Part shown: one piece after another, positions 53,312 to 62,491 of the stretch
Numbering within the stretch: position 1 is the first letter of the stretch
How the letters are laid out: every line of letters begins with the position of its first letter
Assembly: GCA_031550085.1 (NCBI GenBank)
Contig: JAVBOY010000038.1
Location: forward strand, 20,452-84,451
From: UBA4417 sp031550085
GTDB taxonomy: Bacteria > Bacteroidota > Bacteroidia > Bacteroidales > UBA4417
Length of the DNA stretch: 64,000 nt
Reading direction: 5' to 3'
Made by a program: the position numbers and the translations under genes
The notes under the pieces: generated by a model
Seen by the model: only the letters and a program-made list of their open reading frames with translations
Databases searched by the model: none
What the model was told of the DNA's origin: nothing

Positions 53312-53875
53312 ATGGCTTCAACCGCTGATTTTCGTAACGGTTTAACAATAGAATGGAAAGGCGATTTATATAAAATCGTAGAGTTTCAACATGTAAAACC
53401 CGGAAAAGGTGCTGCTTACGTTCGCACCAAACTAAAAAACATAAGAACAGGTAAAACGTGGGAAAATACGTTCGATGCCGGAGAAAAGATTGATTTGGCC
53501 CGTGTGGAACGCCGCCCTTACCAATTCTTGTACAAAGATGAAAACGGGTATAATTTTATGCATGCCGAAACTTTTGAGCAGATTAGTATCGAAGAAGAAA
53601 TGATCGAAGGATTTCAATTTTTGAAAGAAGGATTTAATGTTGAAGTGGTTATTCACAGCGACAATGAAGCCGTTATTTCCTGCGAATTGCCCACACATGT
53701 GGAATTGGAAGTTACCTATACCGAACCCGGTTTGCGCGGAGATACCGCTACCAACGTTTCAAAGCCGGCAACGGTTGAAACCGGAGCTCAAGTCCGTGTT
53801 CCTTTGTTTGTGGATACAGGCACCCGTATCAAGATCGATACCCGTACCGGTGAATACGTAGAACGCGTTAAATAA
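53312..53875 (+). CDS. efp: Elongation factor P
   Basis: Relieves ribosome stalling at polyproline. The 187-residue protein has the KOW-like N domain and two OB domains, with the loop PGKGAAYVRTK carrying Lys32, equivalent to the modified Lys34 of E. coli, and a C-terminal segment with IKIDTRTGEYVERVK. No modifying enzyme (epmA/epmB) is nearby. A terminator separates it from the acyltransferase gene that follows. Confidence 0.97.
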   Translation: MASTADFRNGLTIEWKGDLYKIVEFQHVKPGKGAAYVRTKLKNIRTGKTWENTFDAGEKIDLARVERRPYQFLYKDENGYNFMHAETFEQISIEEEMIEGFQFLKEGFNVEVVIHSDNEAVISCELPTHVELEVTYTEPGLRGDTATNVSKPATVETGAQVRVPLFVDTGTRIKIDTRTGEYVERVK

Positions 53876-53904
53876 CAAGATTTTAGGTATAACGATTTTA
53901 GAAG

Positions 53905-53946
53905 TACAGCTTGGCCCGAATTTCAGAAAGTCAAGCTGTATTTTTT
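53905..53946 (+). terminator. Terminator of efp
   Basis: Stem TACAGCTTG/CAAGCTGTA (53905-53913 with 53932-53940) followed by a T run. Confidence 0.8.
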
Positions 53947-53967
53947 GTTTAAATGAACTTCTTTTTT

Positions 53968-54897
53968 ATGAAATTTCCCTTTCCGAAAACCCTGAAAGAA
54001 ATTGCCGGATTCGTCAATGCAGAGGCCATTGGTGATCCGGATTTTGAAATCACAGGCATTAACGAGATCCATATGGTGGAACCCGGCGATTTGACCTTTG
54101 TAGATCATCCCAAATACTATGACAAAGCTTTAAATTCGAATGCCACCACCATTATCATCAATCAAAAGATGGAAGCCCCGGCAGGCAAAGCCTTGTTGTA
54201 TTGCGAAGATCCGTTTGCGGCTTATGTAAAACTGGCTAAACAGTATGCGCCGTTTGTTCCTTCGATGGCGGCAATCAGTCCGACAGCTAAAATCGGCAAA
54301 GGTACTGTTTTACAACCCGGCGTATTTGTGGGAAACCAGGTAGTGATCGGTGAGAACTGTATCATCCATGCCAATGTCAGCATTTACGACGGAAGCATTA
54401 TCGGAGATGATGTGATTATCCATGCAAACAGTGTCATCGGCGCTGATGCCTATTATTTTCAACGCAAACCGGAAGGATACCGGAAGATGGAGTCCTGCGG
54501 CAAAGTAGTGATTGGCAATCGGGTGGAAGTTGGGGCCTTGTGTACGATCGACAAAGGAGTTTCGGGTGACACTACCATTGGGGATGGAACCAAATTCGAC
54601 AACCACGTGCAGGTCGGCCACGATACTGTTATCGGAAAAAACTGCCTGATTGGGGCACATTCGGCAATTGCCGGTGTAACCTGCCTGGAAGACGATGTTA
54701 TTTTATGGGGCCAGGTTGTGGTGAACAAGGATTTGGTAGTGGGTAAGGGAGCCGTTGTATTGGCAACTTCAGCCGTCGATAAAACACTGGAAGGTGGAAA
54801 AACTTATTTTGGGATTCCGGCCGAAGATGCGCGGAAAAAATGGCGCGAACTGGCATCCCTCAGGCAATTGCCCGAAGCATTGAAAAAAATGAACTGA
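53968..54897 (+). CDS. LpxD-type UDP-3-O-acylglucosamine N-acyltransferase
   Basis: A 309-residue left-handed beta-helix acyltransferase. N-terminal LpxD uridine-binding domain with DLTFVDHPKYYDKAL, then hexapeptide repeats (about 100-280) and HVQVGHDTVIG with the family catalytic His, ending in a helical tail. LpxD adds a hydroxyacyl chain to UDP-3-acyl-GlcN in lipid A synthesis. In Bacteroidetes a second LpxD-like copy is often linked to efp, and this DHPKYYDKAL form looks like that paralogue rather than the lpx-cluster enzyme. The start at 53968 (MKFPFPKTLKEIA) is preferred over 53953. Confidence 0.88.
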   Translation: MKFPFPKTLKEIAGFVNAEAIGDPDFEITGINEIHMVEPGDLTFVDHPKYYDKALNSNATTIIINQKMEAPAGKALLYCEDPFAAYVKLAKQYAPFVPSMAAISPTAKIGKGTVLQPGVFVGNQVVIGENCIIHANVSIYDGSIIGDDVIIHANSVIGADAYYFQRKPEGYRKMESCGKVVIGNRVEVGALCTIDKGVSGDTTIGDGTKFDNHVQVGHDTVIGKNCLIGAHSAIAGVTCLEDDVILWGQVVVNKDLVVGKGAVVLATSAVDKTLEGGKTYFGIPAEDARKKWRELASLRQLPEALKKMN

Positions 54898-54905
54898 AAA
54901 AATGA

Positions 54906-56372
54906 TTAGCCTTGGTTTTCAAGGCTATTTTTTTGCGAAACTGTGGAGGGAAGGGATCGCGAATGGTAGATATCCAAAGCCATTAAAATACCGATAAAGC
55001 CCCAAACCGGGACCGCTAATTTGTCCGTATCCAGGAAGTTGTTCATGATTCCATGGATAAAATACGATACCAAACCGATCACCAACGCTAACGCAAAAAA
55101 ACGGACATTGTCTTGGGCCGCTTTTCTGAAGACCTTGATTCCGGTGTATAGAGCAGCACAAATAATCCCCAGAAAAGTCAACAAACCGATGAGTCCTGAA
55201 TCGGTAAGCGGACCGAGGTATTCGCTGTGAACATTGCCCAAATCGCCCGAGTTTGTACTGATCACGGTACGTTCGGTTGAACTTTGGTAAGGAGCATAGA
55301 AAAACTGGTACGTACCGGGTCCCCAACCCCAAAACGGACGATCTTCCCACATGCGGATTGCCGATTGCCAACGATTGATGCGTTCCATGTTGGACGCGTC
55401 GGACGAAATGTTGGTAATGGACTGGAGGTGTTCGACAAAGTTTTGCGACGAATTTTGTTTGTTCTTTTCCAGCCGGTAGACAATTTCAAATTGAAAAGTG
55501 AAAAACAATACGATCAATATTCCTGCCGAGATCAGAATCCAACGTAGTTTTATCCGGAACCAGATAACAAGAAATACCAGTAAAGCGCCGACCAAGCTTA
55601 CCCAAGCGGCTCTGCAGTACGAAAAGAAAAGGGCAATGAAAAGTACGGCCGTTAGAGCGATTGCAACAGACCGGTATAATTTTGAATAGGATTTATCGAA
55701 TATAAAATAAAAAGTAACCGGCAAGAAAAGTGTTAATATGGCGCCATAAGCAGTGTGATCATTGTAATAGGGCGACATAACGGAGTGCCCGACCCGTTCG
55801 CTGAAGCCATATTGGGCGTGTGTGTAAGTCGTTATTAAACAAATAATGGCAAGGGCAAGGGCATAAGCCCACACCACTCCCTTGGCGTCGGAAAGTTTTT
55901 TGTATAACAGGATGCCGATGAATACCATCGGGATAATAAACCAAAGCCGTGCAATAAGCGATTTTATGGAAACCAAAGGCATTTGGCTTGTAAAAGAGGT
56001 GATCAACACCCAAAGCAAATAGACGATGATCGTAACGGCTACCGGATGGCGAAAAATCTTTTTGTCAGGATACCCTTCCAGAATAAATTTAAATAAAAAT
56101 AAAATCAAAATACCGATCAATAGCGGCTCGGTGGGTATAGACAGGGCGCTGCCGTCCGATGTGAGGTCAATGGCAAAAGGTGTCGAAAAAACGGTAATGC
56201 AAAAAACGTTTTTTGGGGAGGTGAAAAACAAAAGACCGGCTAAAAGAAACAACGGCAGTATGAAAACAAAAAAGGAATCGCTTTTTACCAAATAATAGGC
56301 TCCCGCAGCTAAAAAAAGCAACGTAATAAAATAAACAATGGCAGTTTTTATTTTATGATTCAACGGGTACAA
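54906..56372 (-). CDS. O-antigen ligase family protein (Wzy_C)
   Basis: A 488-residue inner-membrane protein with about 11-12 helices and a large extracytoplasmic loop. The Wzy_C motif is visible: FWGWGPGTYQFFYAPYQ and HSEYLGPLTDSGLIGLLTF. Such proteins either ligate O-antigen to lipid A core or polymerise repeats; the sequence does not decide which. Downstream of a Wzz-like gene on the same strand, with a flippase further upstream. Confidence 0.87.
   Translation of the reverse strand: MYPLNHKIKTAIVYFITLLFLAAGAYYLVKSDSFFVFILPLFLLAGLLFFTSPKNVFCITVFSTPFAIDLTSDGSALSIPTEPLLIGILILFLFKFILEGYPDKKIFRHPVAVTIIVYLLWVLITSFTSQMPLVSIKSLIARLWFIIPMVFIGILLYKKLSDAKGVVWAYALALAIICLITTYTHAQYGFSERVGHSVMSPYYNDHTAYGAILTLFLPVTFYFIFDKSYSKLYRSVAIALTAVLFIALFFSYCRAAWVSLVGALLVFLVIWFRIKLRWILISAGILIVLFFTFQFEIVYRLEKNKQNSSQNFVEHLQSITNISSDASNMERINRWQSAIRMWEDRPFWGWGPGTYQFFYAPYQSSTERTVISTNSGDLGNVHSEYLGPLTDSGLIGLLTFLGIICAALYTGIKVFRKAAQDNVRFFALALVIGLVSYFIHGIMNNFLDTDKLAVPVWGFIGILMALDIYHSRSLPSTVSQKNSLENQG
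54907..54934. terminator. Terminator of the lpxD-type gene, inside the end of the opposite gene
   Basis: Stem TAGCCTTG/CAAGGCTA (54907-54914 with 54920-54927) then seven T. It overlaps the last codons of the convergent O-antigen ligase gene. Confidence 0.75.
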
Positions 56373-56468
56373 GTCTTCTGAGTTTAAAAAGCGTACAAAA
56401 TAATACTTGAGGAAACCGAAGCAGTTAAATCAAGGACCATGAAGATTCTCTGAGTTTTTACTTTCCGG

Positions 56469-57395
56469 TTAGTTTGATTTTCTTTGGCTGTAACGCTCGA
56501 CAATAGCCAGCACCAACAAGGCCAACAATAGGGCGCTTAGGGTAAATACCGGAACAAAGAAAGATCCTTTGGGCCAATATTTTTTGTCGGCGACAAGCGG
56601 TTTGGTGATCAGGTTCAGATACGTTTGGTCGCGATTGCAATCAAATATGGCGATGTTGTAGCTTTTCATGATAACGGAGTACTCGTCAATCAGCGTTTGT
56701 AACCGAAACGTCAGGAAATACAGGTCGCCGGCTTTCTCTTGTTTTAAAGCGGTGGTATTACTGCTTATGTTCTCTGATCCCGGAATACCGCGCACATCCA
56801 TGTAATGAGCCAGATTCGGAGAGATATTTTTACCTGCTGCCAGTAGATTCAGCAAATTCCGGGTCGAGTCGATTTCTTTTTTCTTTAAATCCAAAGTAAT
56901 ATCAAACGCCGTTAAAGCTTCTTCGAACTTTTCTTTGTGCGTATTTTGAATTTTGAGATTGGTAAATTTGATAATGGTATTCACAATAGCACAAGCTATT
57001 TTTGGATCTGTATCCGTCGCCGTGATATTAATGCTCAAGTATGGCGTTTTTGAAATAGATACATTCTTATTATACAGGTAGTCCATTGAAGAAGCATAGT
57101 ATACGTAACTCGGATCGATTCCATAGTGCTTGTCTAAATGCAAACGATTGATTACGCTATCTCTCACATCTTCGGATGTAAGCCATTGGATCATTTGTTC
57201 GGTTTCATTCTCTTCAGAATACGGCGCAATGTTGGAGGGATAAACAATAGCCGTCGACTTGAATTTGGGTTTTATAACAAAAGGCCTGGAAACTACGTAG
57301 CCTGTTATGCCTGCTATAATTGCAATGATCAAAAGATGCCATTTCCATTTTGAAACCAAAGAGCCGAGATGAAAACCGGAGAAAAAATTATCCAT
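56469..57395 (-). CDS. Wzz-like polysaccharide chain-length protein
   Basis: A 308-residue protein with two transmembrane helices bracketing a periplasmic domain: helix 1 at about 18-38 (WKWHLLIIAIIAGITGYVV) and helix 2 near the C-terminus (about 277-297), with an amphipathic/coiled middle (about 150-245) including KEKFEEALTAFDITLDLKKK. This is the Wzz/polysaccharide co-polymerase layout without the cytosolic kinase domain. Upstream of the O-antigen ligase gene (96-bp gap). Confidence 0.78.
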   Translation of the reverse strand: MDNFFSGFHLGSLVSKWKWHLLIIAIIAGITGYVVSRPFVIKPKFKSTAIVYPSNIAPYSEENETEQMIQWLTSEDVRDSVINRLHLDKHYGIDPSYVYYASSMDYLYNKNVSISKTPYLSINITATDTDPKIACAIVNTIIKFTNLKIQNTHKEKFEEALTAFDITLDLKKKEIDSTRNLLNLLAAGKNISPNLAHYMDVRGIPGSENISSNTTALKQEKAGDLYFLTFRLQTLIDEYSVIMKSYNIAIFDCNRDQTYLNLITKPLVADKKYWPKGSFFVPVFTLSALLLALLVLAIVERYSQRKSN

Positions 57396-57484
57396 AATTA
57401 AGGATTAAATATGTTGTGTGTTAAAACGATGAATTCCAAATAAATATCTGAGGCTTTAATGCAGGGGGTATTTTGCATGGGTGG

Positions 57485-57492
57485 CAAAAGTA
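57485..57492 (-). promoter_or_regulatory. Possible -7 box for the wzz/O-antigen ligase unit
   Basis: TACTTTTG on the minus strand about 90 nt before the wzz-like ATG; TTG lies 23 nt further upstream, a little long for the consensus. Confidence 0.35.
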
Positions 57493-57521
57493 CAATAATT
57501 GTGTAAAAAAGTTAACAAAAA

Positions 57522-57713
57522 ATGGAAAAAGAAATCAAATACTTTGCCATCTCTATAACGGGTATCCATGAATTGGACACCACCACTTCAAACGATATGA
57601 ATGCTTTATTATTGTCCGGGCACTTGATGTTCCGAACACTTTTTGATCATCAAGCATCCCGGGTTTGTCTGAGAAAAGAAATGGATGAGATTACTTGGGC
57701 TTTACAAGTTTGA
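57522..57713 (+). CDS. Possible small protein (63 residues)
   Basis: An open frame of 63 codons in the 295-bp gap between the wzz-like and flippase genes, on the opposite strand from both, with an A-rich Bacteroidetes-like leader. Its last 23 bp overlap the flippase 3' end. No family is recognised, there is no signal or membrane segment, and the composition is ordinary. It may be real but is weakly supported. Confidence 0.28.
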   Translation: MEKEIKYFAISITGIHELDTTTSNDMNALLLSGHLMFRTLFDHQASRVCLRKEMDEITWALQV

Positions 57714-59136
57714 AAAAGCCTTTTAAATCATATAGTTTCAAAACGAACCCCATGATCAGGCTTGCAAACAGCATGAGCGCAAATGAGATTTTCCAATCAA
57801 GCGGAAGCTGGGTAGAAAAATAGCCCAATACCACCACGATGCAAAAGAATGATCCAAACCGGATTAAAAAAGAGGTATCCGGCTTAAACTTGAACACTTT
57901 TTGTGCAACAATCATGTGAAGAATGGCGGCAATGCTTTGCGATATCAAGCTGGTCCATGCCGATCCGACAGCTAAATAACGGGGAATTAAAATGGCATTT
58001 AGGAGAATGTTTACGATCATCACAGATAATGCAATGAAAATAAGTTGTTTGAGGTTTCCGTTTGCCGTTAGTAGTGTCCCGAAAACATAAATCGTCGATA
58101 ACGGGATAAACGATAGGATTAAATATGAGAAAACCGTATGGGTTTCAGTGATATTTGCTTTATACAGCAGTTGCATAATGGGTTCGCTGTTGAAACTGAG
58201 CCCAACGGCCAACGTAAAAGAAAAGGAAAACAACAAAGCCGAAGAAAGCTTGACCAACCAGGCCACATTTTCTTTTTGTTTGAGCATCCGCGAAAAAGTA
58301 GGCAAGAGGATGACCGAAAACAGATAGGCAAACATGGTAATGGCATCCAGCAAACGAAAGGCACCGGCATAAATTCCGGCTTCCGTTTTCGCAATCGAAA
58401 CGGGCAAAATGCGTTCCAGCATCACCGAATCGATGCGGTTGTAAAAGGACATTAACAAAGTTAAGATTGAAAAGGGGAGGCTTTGTTTCAGAATCAATAA
58501 ACTAAAGCGCCAATTCCACGTAAAGCGTTCGAACTTTGCTTTTTTTACCACAAAAAGAAAAGCCGCAAGCGCCGTGAGGGCATAGGAAGCCATTTGCGCA
58601 TAAACAAACCATTCGATTTTGAACGTATGGTTGGTAAACCCTCCCCAAAGCAAAACACCGCATATCAAGATCATTAAAAAGCGGTCTAATACCGACAACA
58701 TACTGTCCACTTTGAAAAAAAGCAGACCCGATATATTTGACCGCAGGTAAAGAATCATGGAGCTCAGAAACTGATTGATACACAGCAATACCAGGAATTT
58801 GATATACCGGTCGCTATATCCTACAATAAGGCCGGAAATCAATACAACCACAAAATAAAGGACTCCCAAAAGGAGGCGCAAGCCCATAATGCCCGAAAAA
58901 TGCTTTTTCAGCAGTTGGTTATTTTGCGCAATGTTGCGGTTGTTGAAATTGGTGATTCCAAAATCAAGCAGAATATTAAATAAAATCGAGAAATTGAGGA
59001 TGCTGAAATAAAAACCGAATTCCGAAGCGCCTACCAGATTTTGTACATGCAAATCAATTCCGAAAATCCAGATAGGTTTTACCAGAAGATTCAAGAATAG
59101 TAATATGCCGAGATTGATCAGGAATTTCCGTTGCAT
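57691..59136 (-). CDS. Second polysaccharide flippase, Wzx-like
   Basis: A 481-residue membrane protein with about 12-14 helices, N-terminal FLINLGILLFLNLLVKPIWIFG and ASEFGFYFSILNFSILF as in the MATE/Wzx superfamily. It is a distant paralogue of the flippase at 24.8-26.3 kb and forms a surface-polysaccharide block with the Wzz-like and O-antigen ligase genes downstream. The substrate is unknown. Confidence 0.84.
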   Translation of the reverse strand: MQRKFLINLGILLFLNLLVKPIWIFGIDLHVQNLVGASEFGFYFSILNFSILFNILLDFGITNFNNRNIAQNNQLLKKHFSGIMGLRLLLGVLYFVVVLISGLIVGYSDRYIKFLVLLCINQFLSSMILYLRSNISGLLFFKVDSMLSVLDRFLMILICGVLLWGGFTNHTFKIEWFVYAQMASYALTALAAFLFVVKKAKFERFTWNWRFSLLILKQSLPFSILTLLMSFYNRIDSVMLERILPVSIAKTEAGIYAGAFRLLDAITMFAYLFSVILLPTFSRMLKQKENVAWLVKLSSALLFSFSFTLAVGLSFNSEPIMQLLYKANITETHTVFSYLILSFIPLSTIYVFGTLLTANGNLKQLIFIALSVMIVNILLNAILIPRYLAVGSAWTSLISQSIAAILHMIVAQKVFKFKPDTSFLIRFGSFFCIVVVLGYFSTQLPLDWKISFALMLFASLIMGFVLKLYDLKGFFKLVKPK

Positions 59137-59345
59137 TTCTTACGAGACGAGTACAAAGTTTCGGACGCCAAAAGTAGTAGTTTATGATGGGTTAGAATTA
59201 AAAAATGAAAAAAGATTTCCGATTTCCAAGGCTTGTAACTCATTTCTTGAAACTTGGATTTCCATCACACATTACTTTTTTGAATAGAACAGAATCGAAT
59301 AGGGGGAGTTTTGACTATTCCTGTTCGGTTGCATCCAAAAAGATT

Positions 59346-59382
59346 GAGAGCAAAAGCGCTCGTAAAAAGTGCTTTTGCTCTC
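59346..59382 (-). terminator. Terminator of the 59.4-60.2 kb lipoprotein gene
   Basis: Perfect 12-bp stem GAGAGCAAAAGC/GCTTTTGCTCTC (59346-59357 with 59371-59382), with a T run close behind on the minus strand. The rest of the 59137-59420 spacer shows a TACTTTTG box (59169-59176, minus strand), possibly for the flippase gene, and no other feature. Confidence 0.7.
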
Positions 59383-59420
59383 GCAGTCTCATGTTTAATT
59401 TTAATTGTGTCTGGGTAAAA

Positions 59421-60239
59421 TCAGCCTTCGGTCACCGTCCAGGTATTCGTTCCGTTTGATATTGTATAAGTCTTATCAGGAGTCCCATCTCCAAAATCGA
59501 TGGTCCAAATAATCGAACTTCCTTCGATTTGGAGGATCATGATTCCCTTTACAACTTCGTTGGCATTCACGGAATAAATAAGCGGCGTACTTTCAGCAAC
59601 CGTTTGAGTCCGTTTCACTCCATCAGTTCCTACGATCGTAGCCGAACCGAAAATGGAAACCGTCAGGTTCGTCAAGTCCGTCGAAATTTCGCGGGTGAAT
59701 GTAGCTTTCCGGGTAATGGTCGCTTGTTGGTTGGGATAAGTTATAACGATGTCTTCGTTAATGGTTGACTTTAAAATGAAGTTTCCGAAAACCTTTAAAG
59801 CCGTATTGGTAATTGTTCCGGTGACCAGAAATCCGTTAACCTTATAATTGGAAGAAGTAACCGTGTATACAACACCGGCTTGCAATTGCAATGCCGAAGC
59901 TGTTACGGTCAAAACACCTGATCGGGTACTGCCATCGGGACAAAGAACTCCTGTCGTTCCAAAATCAATGGTTACTTTCAAATGTTCAAAATCAATGGTA
60001 ATGACAGGGTAGGTCTCATTAAAAGTAACGATCGACTTCGTTTGACCAGCTTTGGTTTGTAATTTCTCGGAAGCCATTGAAAGCGGATACGCGAAACTTG
60101 CGGATGCACTTTCGGCAATGACTTGCTCAGAAATAACCTTGTCGTCAAGCTTTCCCGAGTTGGAAGGCTTTTCATCTTTTGTGCATGCTGCAAACGACAG
60201 GACCGCAACAAAAACACTTACTAATTTTAAGATTTTCAT
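59421..60239 (-). CDS. Lipoprotein of unknown function
   Basis: A 272-residue protein with a clear lipoprotein signal (VLSFAACTKDEKPS, Cys19), then a Ser/Ala-rich linker and a beta-rich body with many Thr/Val strands (VVYTVTSSNYKVNGFLVTGTI, for example), ending WTIDFGDGTPDKTYTISNG. I recognise no family; the strand pattern suggests stacked beta-sandwich domains. It stands alone with its own terminator. Confidence 0.72.
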   Translation of the reverse strand: MKILKLVSVFVAVLSFAACTKDEKPSNSGKLDDKVISEQVIAESASASFAYPLSMASEKLQTKAGQTKSIVTFNETYPVITIDFEHLKVTIDFGTTGVLCPDGSTRSGVLTVTASALQLQAGVVYTVTSSNYKVNGFLVTGTITNTALKVFGNFILKSTINEDIVITYPNQQATITRKATFTREISTDLTNLTVSIFGSATIVGTDGVKRTQTVAESTPLIYSVNANEVVKGIMILQIEGSSIIWTIDFGDGTPDKTYTISNGTNTWTVTEG

Positions 60240-60393
60240 TTCTTTTTTAGTTTGGTTTTTAATAAAGAAAATAATTAGATTAGCTGAGGATCGATGATAT
60301 GAATATATTTCAGCATTTTTCTAAAAACGCGCCTTTGACAGGATTATTATTTTCCTGAAAAAAATTAGGAAAAAAAATAAGAAATAAAAACGG

Positions 60394-60423
60394 AGTTCTT
60401 GTGTAAGGGTTTGATAAAGAACT
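60394..60423 (-). terminator. Weak hairpin after pit
   Basis: Stem AGTTCTT/AAGAACT (60394-60400 with 60417-60423), 16-nt loop, then a T-rich stretch on the minus strand just beyond the pit stop. Confidence 0.45.
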
Positions 60424-60426
60424 TTT

Positions 60427-61473
60427 TTAACTAAGGCCAAAAAGCTTCATAATCCAATAGACCAATGCAGCCAGCACCATCGATACGGGAATGGTTAATA
60501 TCCACGCCCAAAGCAAATTTATGGTAATGCCCCAACGTACGGCCGTTACACGCTTTGTTAAACCAACACCCATAATGGCGCCGGTAATGGTGTGGGTGGT
60601 ACTTACCGGGATTCCGAAATGTTCGGTGCCAAAAAGCAAAAGCGCACCGGCGCCTTCGGCTGCAACCCCTTCAAAAGGAGTTAACTTGGTGATTTTTCCG
60701 CCCATGGTGCGGATAATGCGCCATCCGCCCATCAAGGTTCCTGCACTGATTGCGGTGTAACACCCTAATACAATCCAATGCGGAATGTCATGGATTTTTC
60801 CGTTGGCATGGTAGGAGATTTGCGCCCAGTCCGGTATATCGGCAGGATTTACTCCTTGGAAAAATACCAGCAATGCAGCCGTAATGATTCCCATAACTTT
60901 TTGTGCATCGTTTCCGCCGTGTCCCAAACTGAACAATGCAGAGGAAAACAATTGCAGCGCTTTAAACGGCCGTTCGAGTTTCGACGGATTCGATCGTCGG
61001 CAAATCCACAAAAGGCCTACCGATACAAGATACGAAAGAATCATACCCAAAATAGGCGCCAAGAAGATGAAAGCCGCAATCTTGAATATTTTTACTGCAT
61101 GTACGACATCCCAGCCTGCATGGGCAATGGCTGCGCCGGTAAATCCGCCGATCAGCGTATGTGATGAGCTGGAGGGAATACCCAAATACCACGTAAGCAA
61201 ATTCCATAACGTGGCGGCAATTAAACCGGCTAAGATGACGGGAAGTGTAATTGCCGATATGTCAACAGTTTTGGAAATGGTATCCACAATTTTCAACTCA
61301 AAAATCAGGTAGGCTAAAAAATTAAAGAATGCCGCCCAAATTACAGCTTGAAATGGGGTCAACACTTTGGTTGAAACAATGGTTGCGATCGAATTGGCTG
61401 CATCGTGAAAACCATTGATAAAATCGAATAAAAATGCCAGGACAATGATTATGATGAGTAAATGAAAATCCAT
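60427..61473 (-). CDS. PiT family inorganic phosphate transporter
   Basis: A 348-residue inner-membrane symporter for phosphate (metal phosphate/H+), about 10 helices. The two PiT signature repeats are present: GFHDAANSIATIVSTKVLTP near the N-terminus and EHFGIPVSTTHTITGAIMGVG near the C-terminus, plus SSSHTLIGGFTGAAIAHAG and FSLGHGGNDAQKVMGI. Downstream of the DUF47 gene with a 48-bp gap, the usual operon. Confidence 0.95.
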   Translation of the reverse strand: MDFHLLIIIIVLAFLFDFINGFHDAANSIATIVSTKVLTPFQAVIWAAFFNFLAYLIFELKIVDTISKTVDISAITLPVILAGLIAATLWNLLTWYLGIPSSSSHTLIGGFTGAAIAHAGWDVVHAVKIFKIAAFIFLAPILGMILSYLVSVGLLWICRRSNPSKLERPFKALQLFSSALFSLGHGGNDAQKVMGIITAALLVFFQGVNPADIPDWAQISYHANGKIHDIPHWIVLGCYTAISAGTLMGGWRIIRTMGGKITKLTPFEGVAAEGAGALLLFGTEHFGIPVSTTHTITGAIMGVGLTKRVTAVRWGITINLLWAWILTIPVSMVLAALVYWIMKLFGLS

Positions 61474-61521
61474 AGAAGTGGGGTTTTGGCTATCAATTAT
61501 TTATGTAAACGCAAAAAAACG

Positions 61522-62169
61522 TTAGGATATTTTTACCATAATGCCCGCAAAAACGTTGGCAACATCATCGCAGGTGTCGATTGCTTTTTCGAGCGATACC
61601 AAAATATCCCGCTTTTTAATCAATTCAATAGCATTCACTTCTTCCTCAAACAAAACCGATAAGAATTCCTGGTAAATGTCGTCCACCCGGCTTTCGTAGG
61701 TGTGAATGTTTTCACAAGCATCTTTAAACTTCTGAAAATCGGTCGCATGCCGGACGCCACGCATCACCCGCTGGATTTCCTTGGTTGACATATGGATCAA
61801 ATCGGCGATTTTAATAAAAGCTTCGGGAAAGGTTGCCATTTTGTAGAAATGAATCCGTTTGGACGCCGTGTGGATGTAGTCAACCACGTTGTCCATCGTA
61901 CCGATCATTTCGTGGATGTCTTCACGGTCGAAAGGGGTAATGAACGTACCGTTCAATTCACTCATCAACAATCGAGTGTAATCATCCCCTTTGTGTTCGG
62001 CATCACGGATCGCTTTGATGTACTCCGTCCTTTTATCCAGGTTGCTTTCGCGAATCAGCTTGATGAGCAATTCCGATGTGTCGACCATATTATCGGCCAC
62101 ATTATTGAACAGATCCATGAATTTGTGTTCCTTGGGAACCAAAAAACCAAAAATTTTGTCAAGTTTCAT
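61522..62169 (-). CDS. DUF47 (PhoU-like) phosphate transport regulator
   Basis: A 215-residue all-helical PhoU-related protein that accompanies PiT transporters. Typical features: FFLVP-like start (FGFLVPKEHKFMDLFNNVADN), the E/D-rich helix with EHKGDDYTRLLMSELNGTF, FDREDIHEMIGTMDNVVDYI, and CDDVANVFAGIMVKIS at the C-terminus. It probably adjusts PiT activity or phosphate sensing. Confidence 0.93.
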   Translation of the reverse strand: MKLDKIFGFLVPKEHKFMDLFNNVADNMVDTSELLIKLIRESNLDKRTEYIKAIRDAEHKGDDYTRLLMSELNGTFITPFDREDIHEMIGTMDNVVDYIHTASKRIHFYKMATFPEAFIKIADLIHMSTKEIQRVMRGVRHATDFQKFKDACENIHTYESRVDDIYQEFLSVLFEEEVNAIELIKKRDILVSLEKAIDTCDDVANVFAGIMVKIS

Positions 62170-62285
62170 ATAAGAAGTTTAGGTTAGCGGCTTTGGATTT
62201 TCGATATGCTGGTTTGGGAATAATTTGCTAAAATAGCTGGTTCTCAAGATAATTTTACTATAAAGATATCGAGCCTCACCGGCTA

Positions 62286-62315
62286 CAAAAGTATCGGATT
62301 TGCGTAAAATTTCAA
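62286..62315 (-). promoter_or_regulatory. Promoter of the DUF47-pit operon
   Basis: Minus strand TTG (62315-62313), 19 nt, TACTTTTG (62293-62286), about 115 nt before the DUF47 ATG, leaving a long leader. The divergent spacer 62170-62491 (322 bp) holds this, the gdhA promoter and no gene. Confidence 0.55.
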
Positions 62316-62401
62316 AAAGAAAAAAATCAACAAGTTATATTACTGAATATCAGATAGAAATAAAATGTAGAAAAAAACTATGTAACATTTCCTAAAAAGT
62401 T

Positions 62402-62431
62402 TTGGCAGTATGGTTTTAAGTCCTAAATTTG
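62402..62431 (+). promoter_or_regulatory. Promoter of gdhA
   Basis: TTG (62402-62404), 19 nt, TAAATTTG (62424-62431), 60 nt before the ATG. Confidence 0.6.
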
Positions 62432-62491
62432 CCCAATCATTCGTGAAAATAACATTTTTTTATTAATTATAAACCTTTCAAATTCAATATC

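Noticed and set aside
62262..62285. AAAGATATCG followed by a weak hairpin, like the REP-type units at 15.5 kb
   Set aside because: The stem is only 4 bp and the loop is not TAC; it overlaps the pit leader and may be chance.
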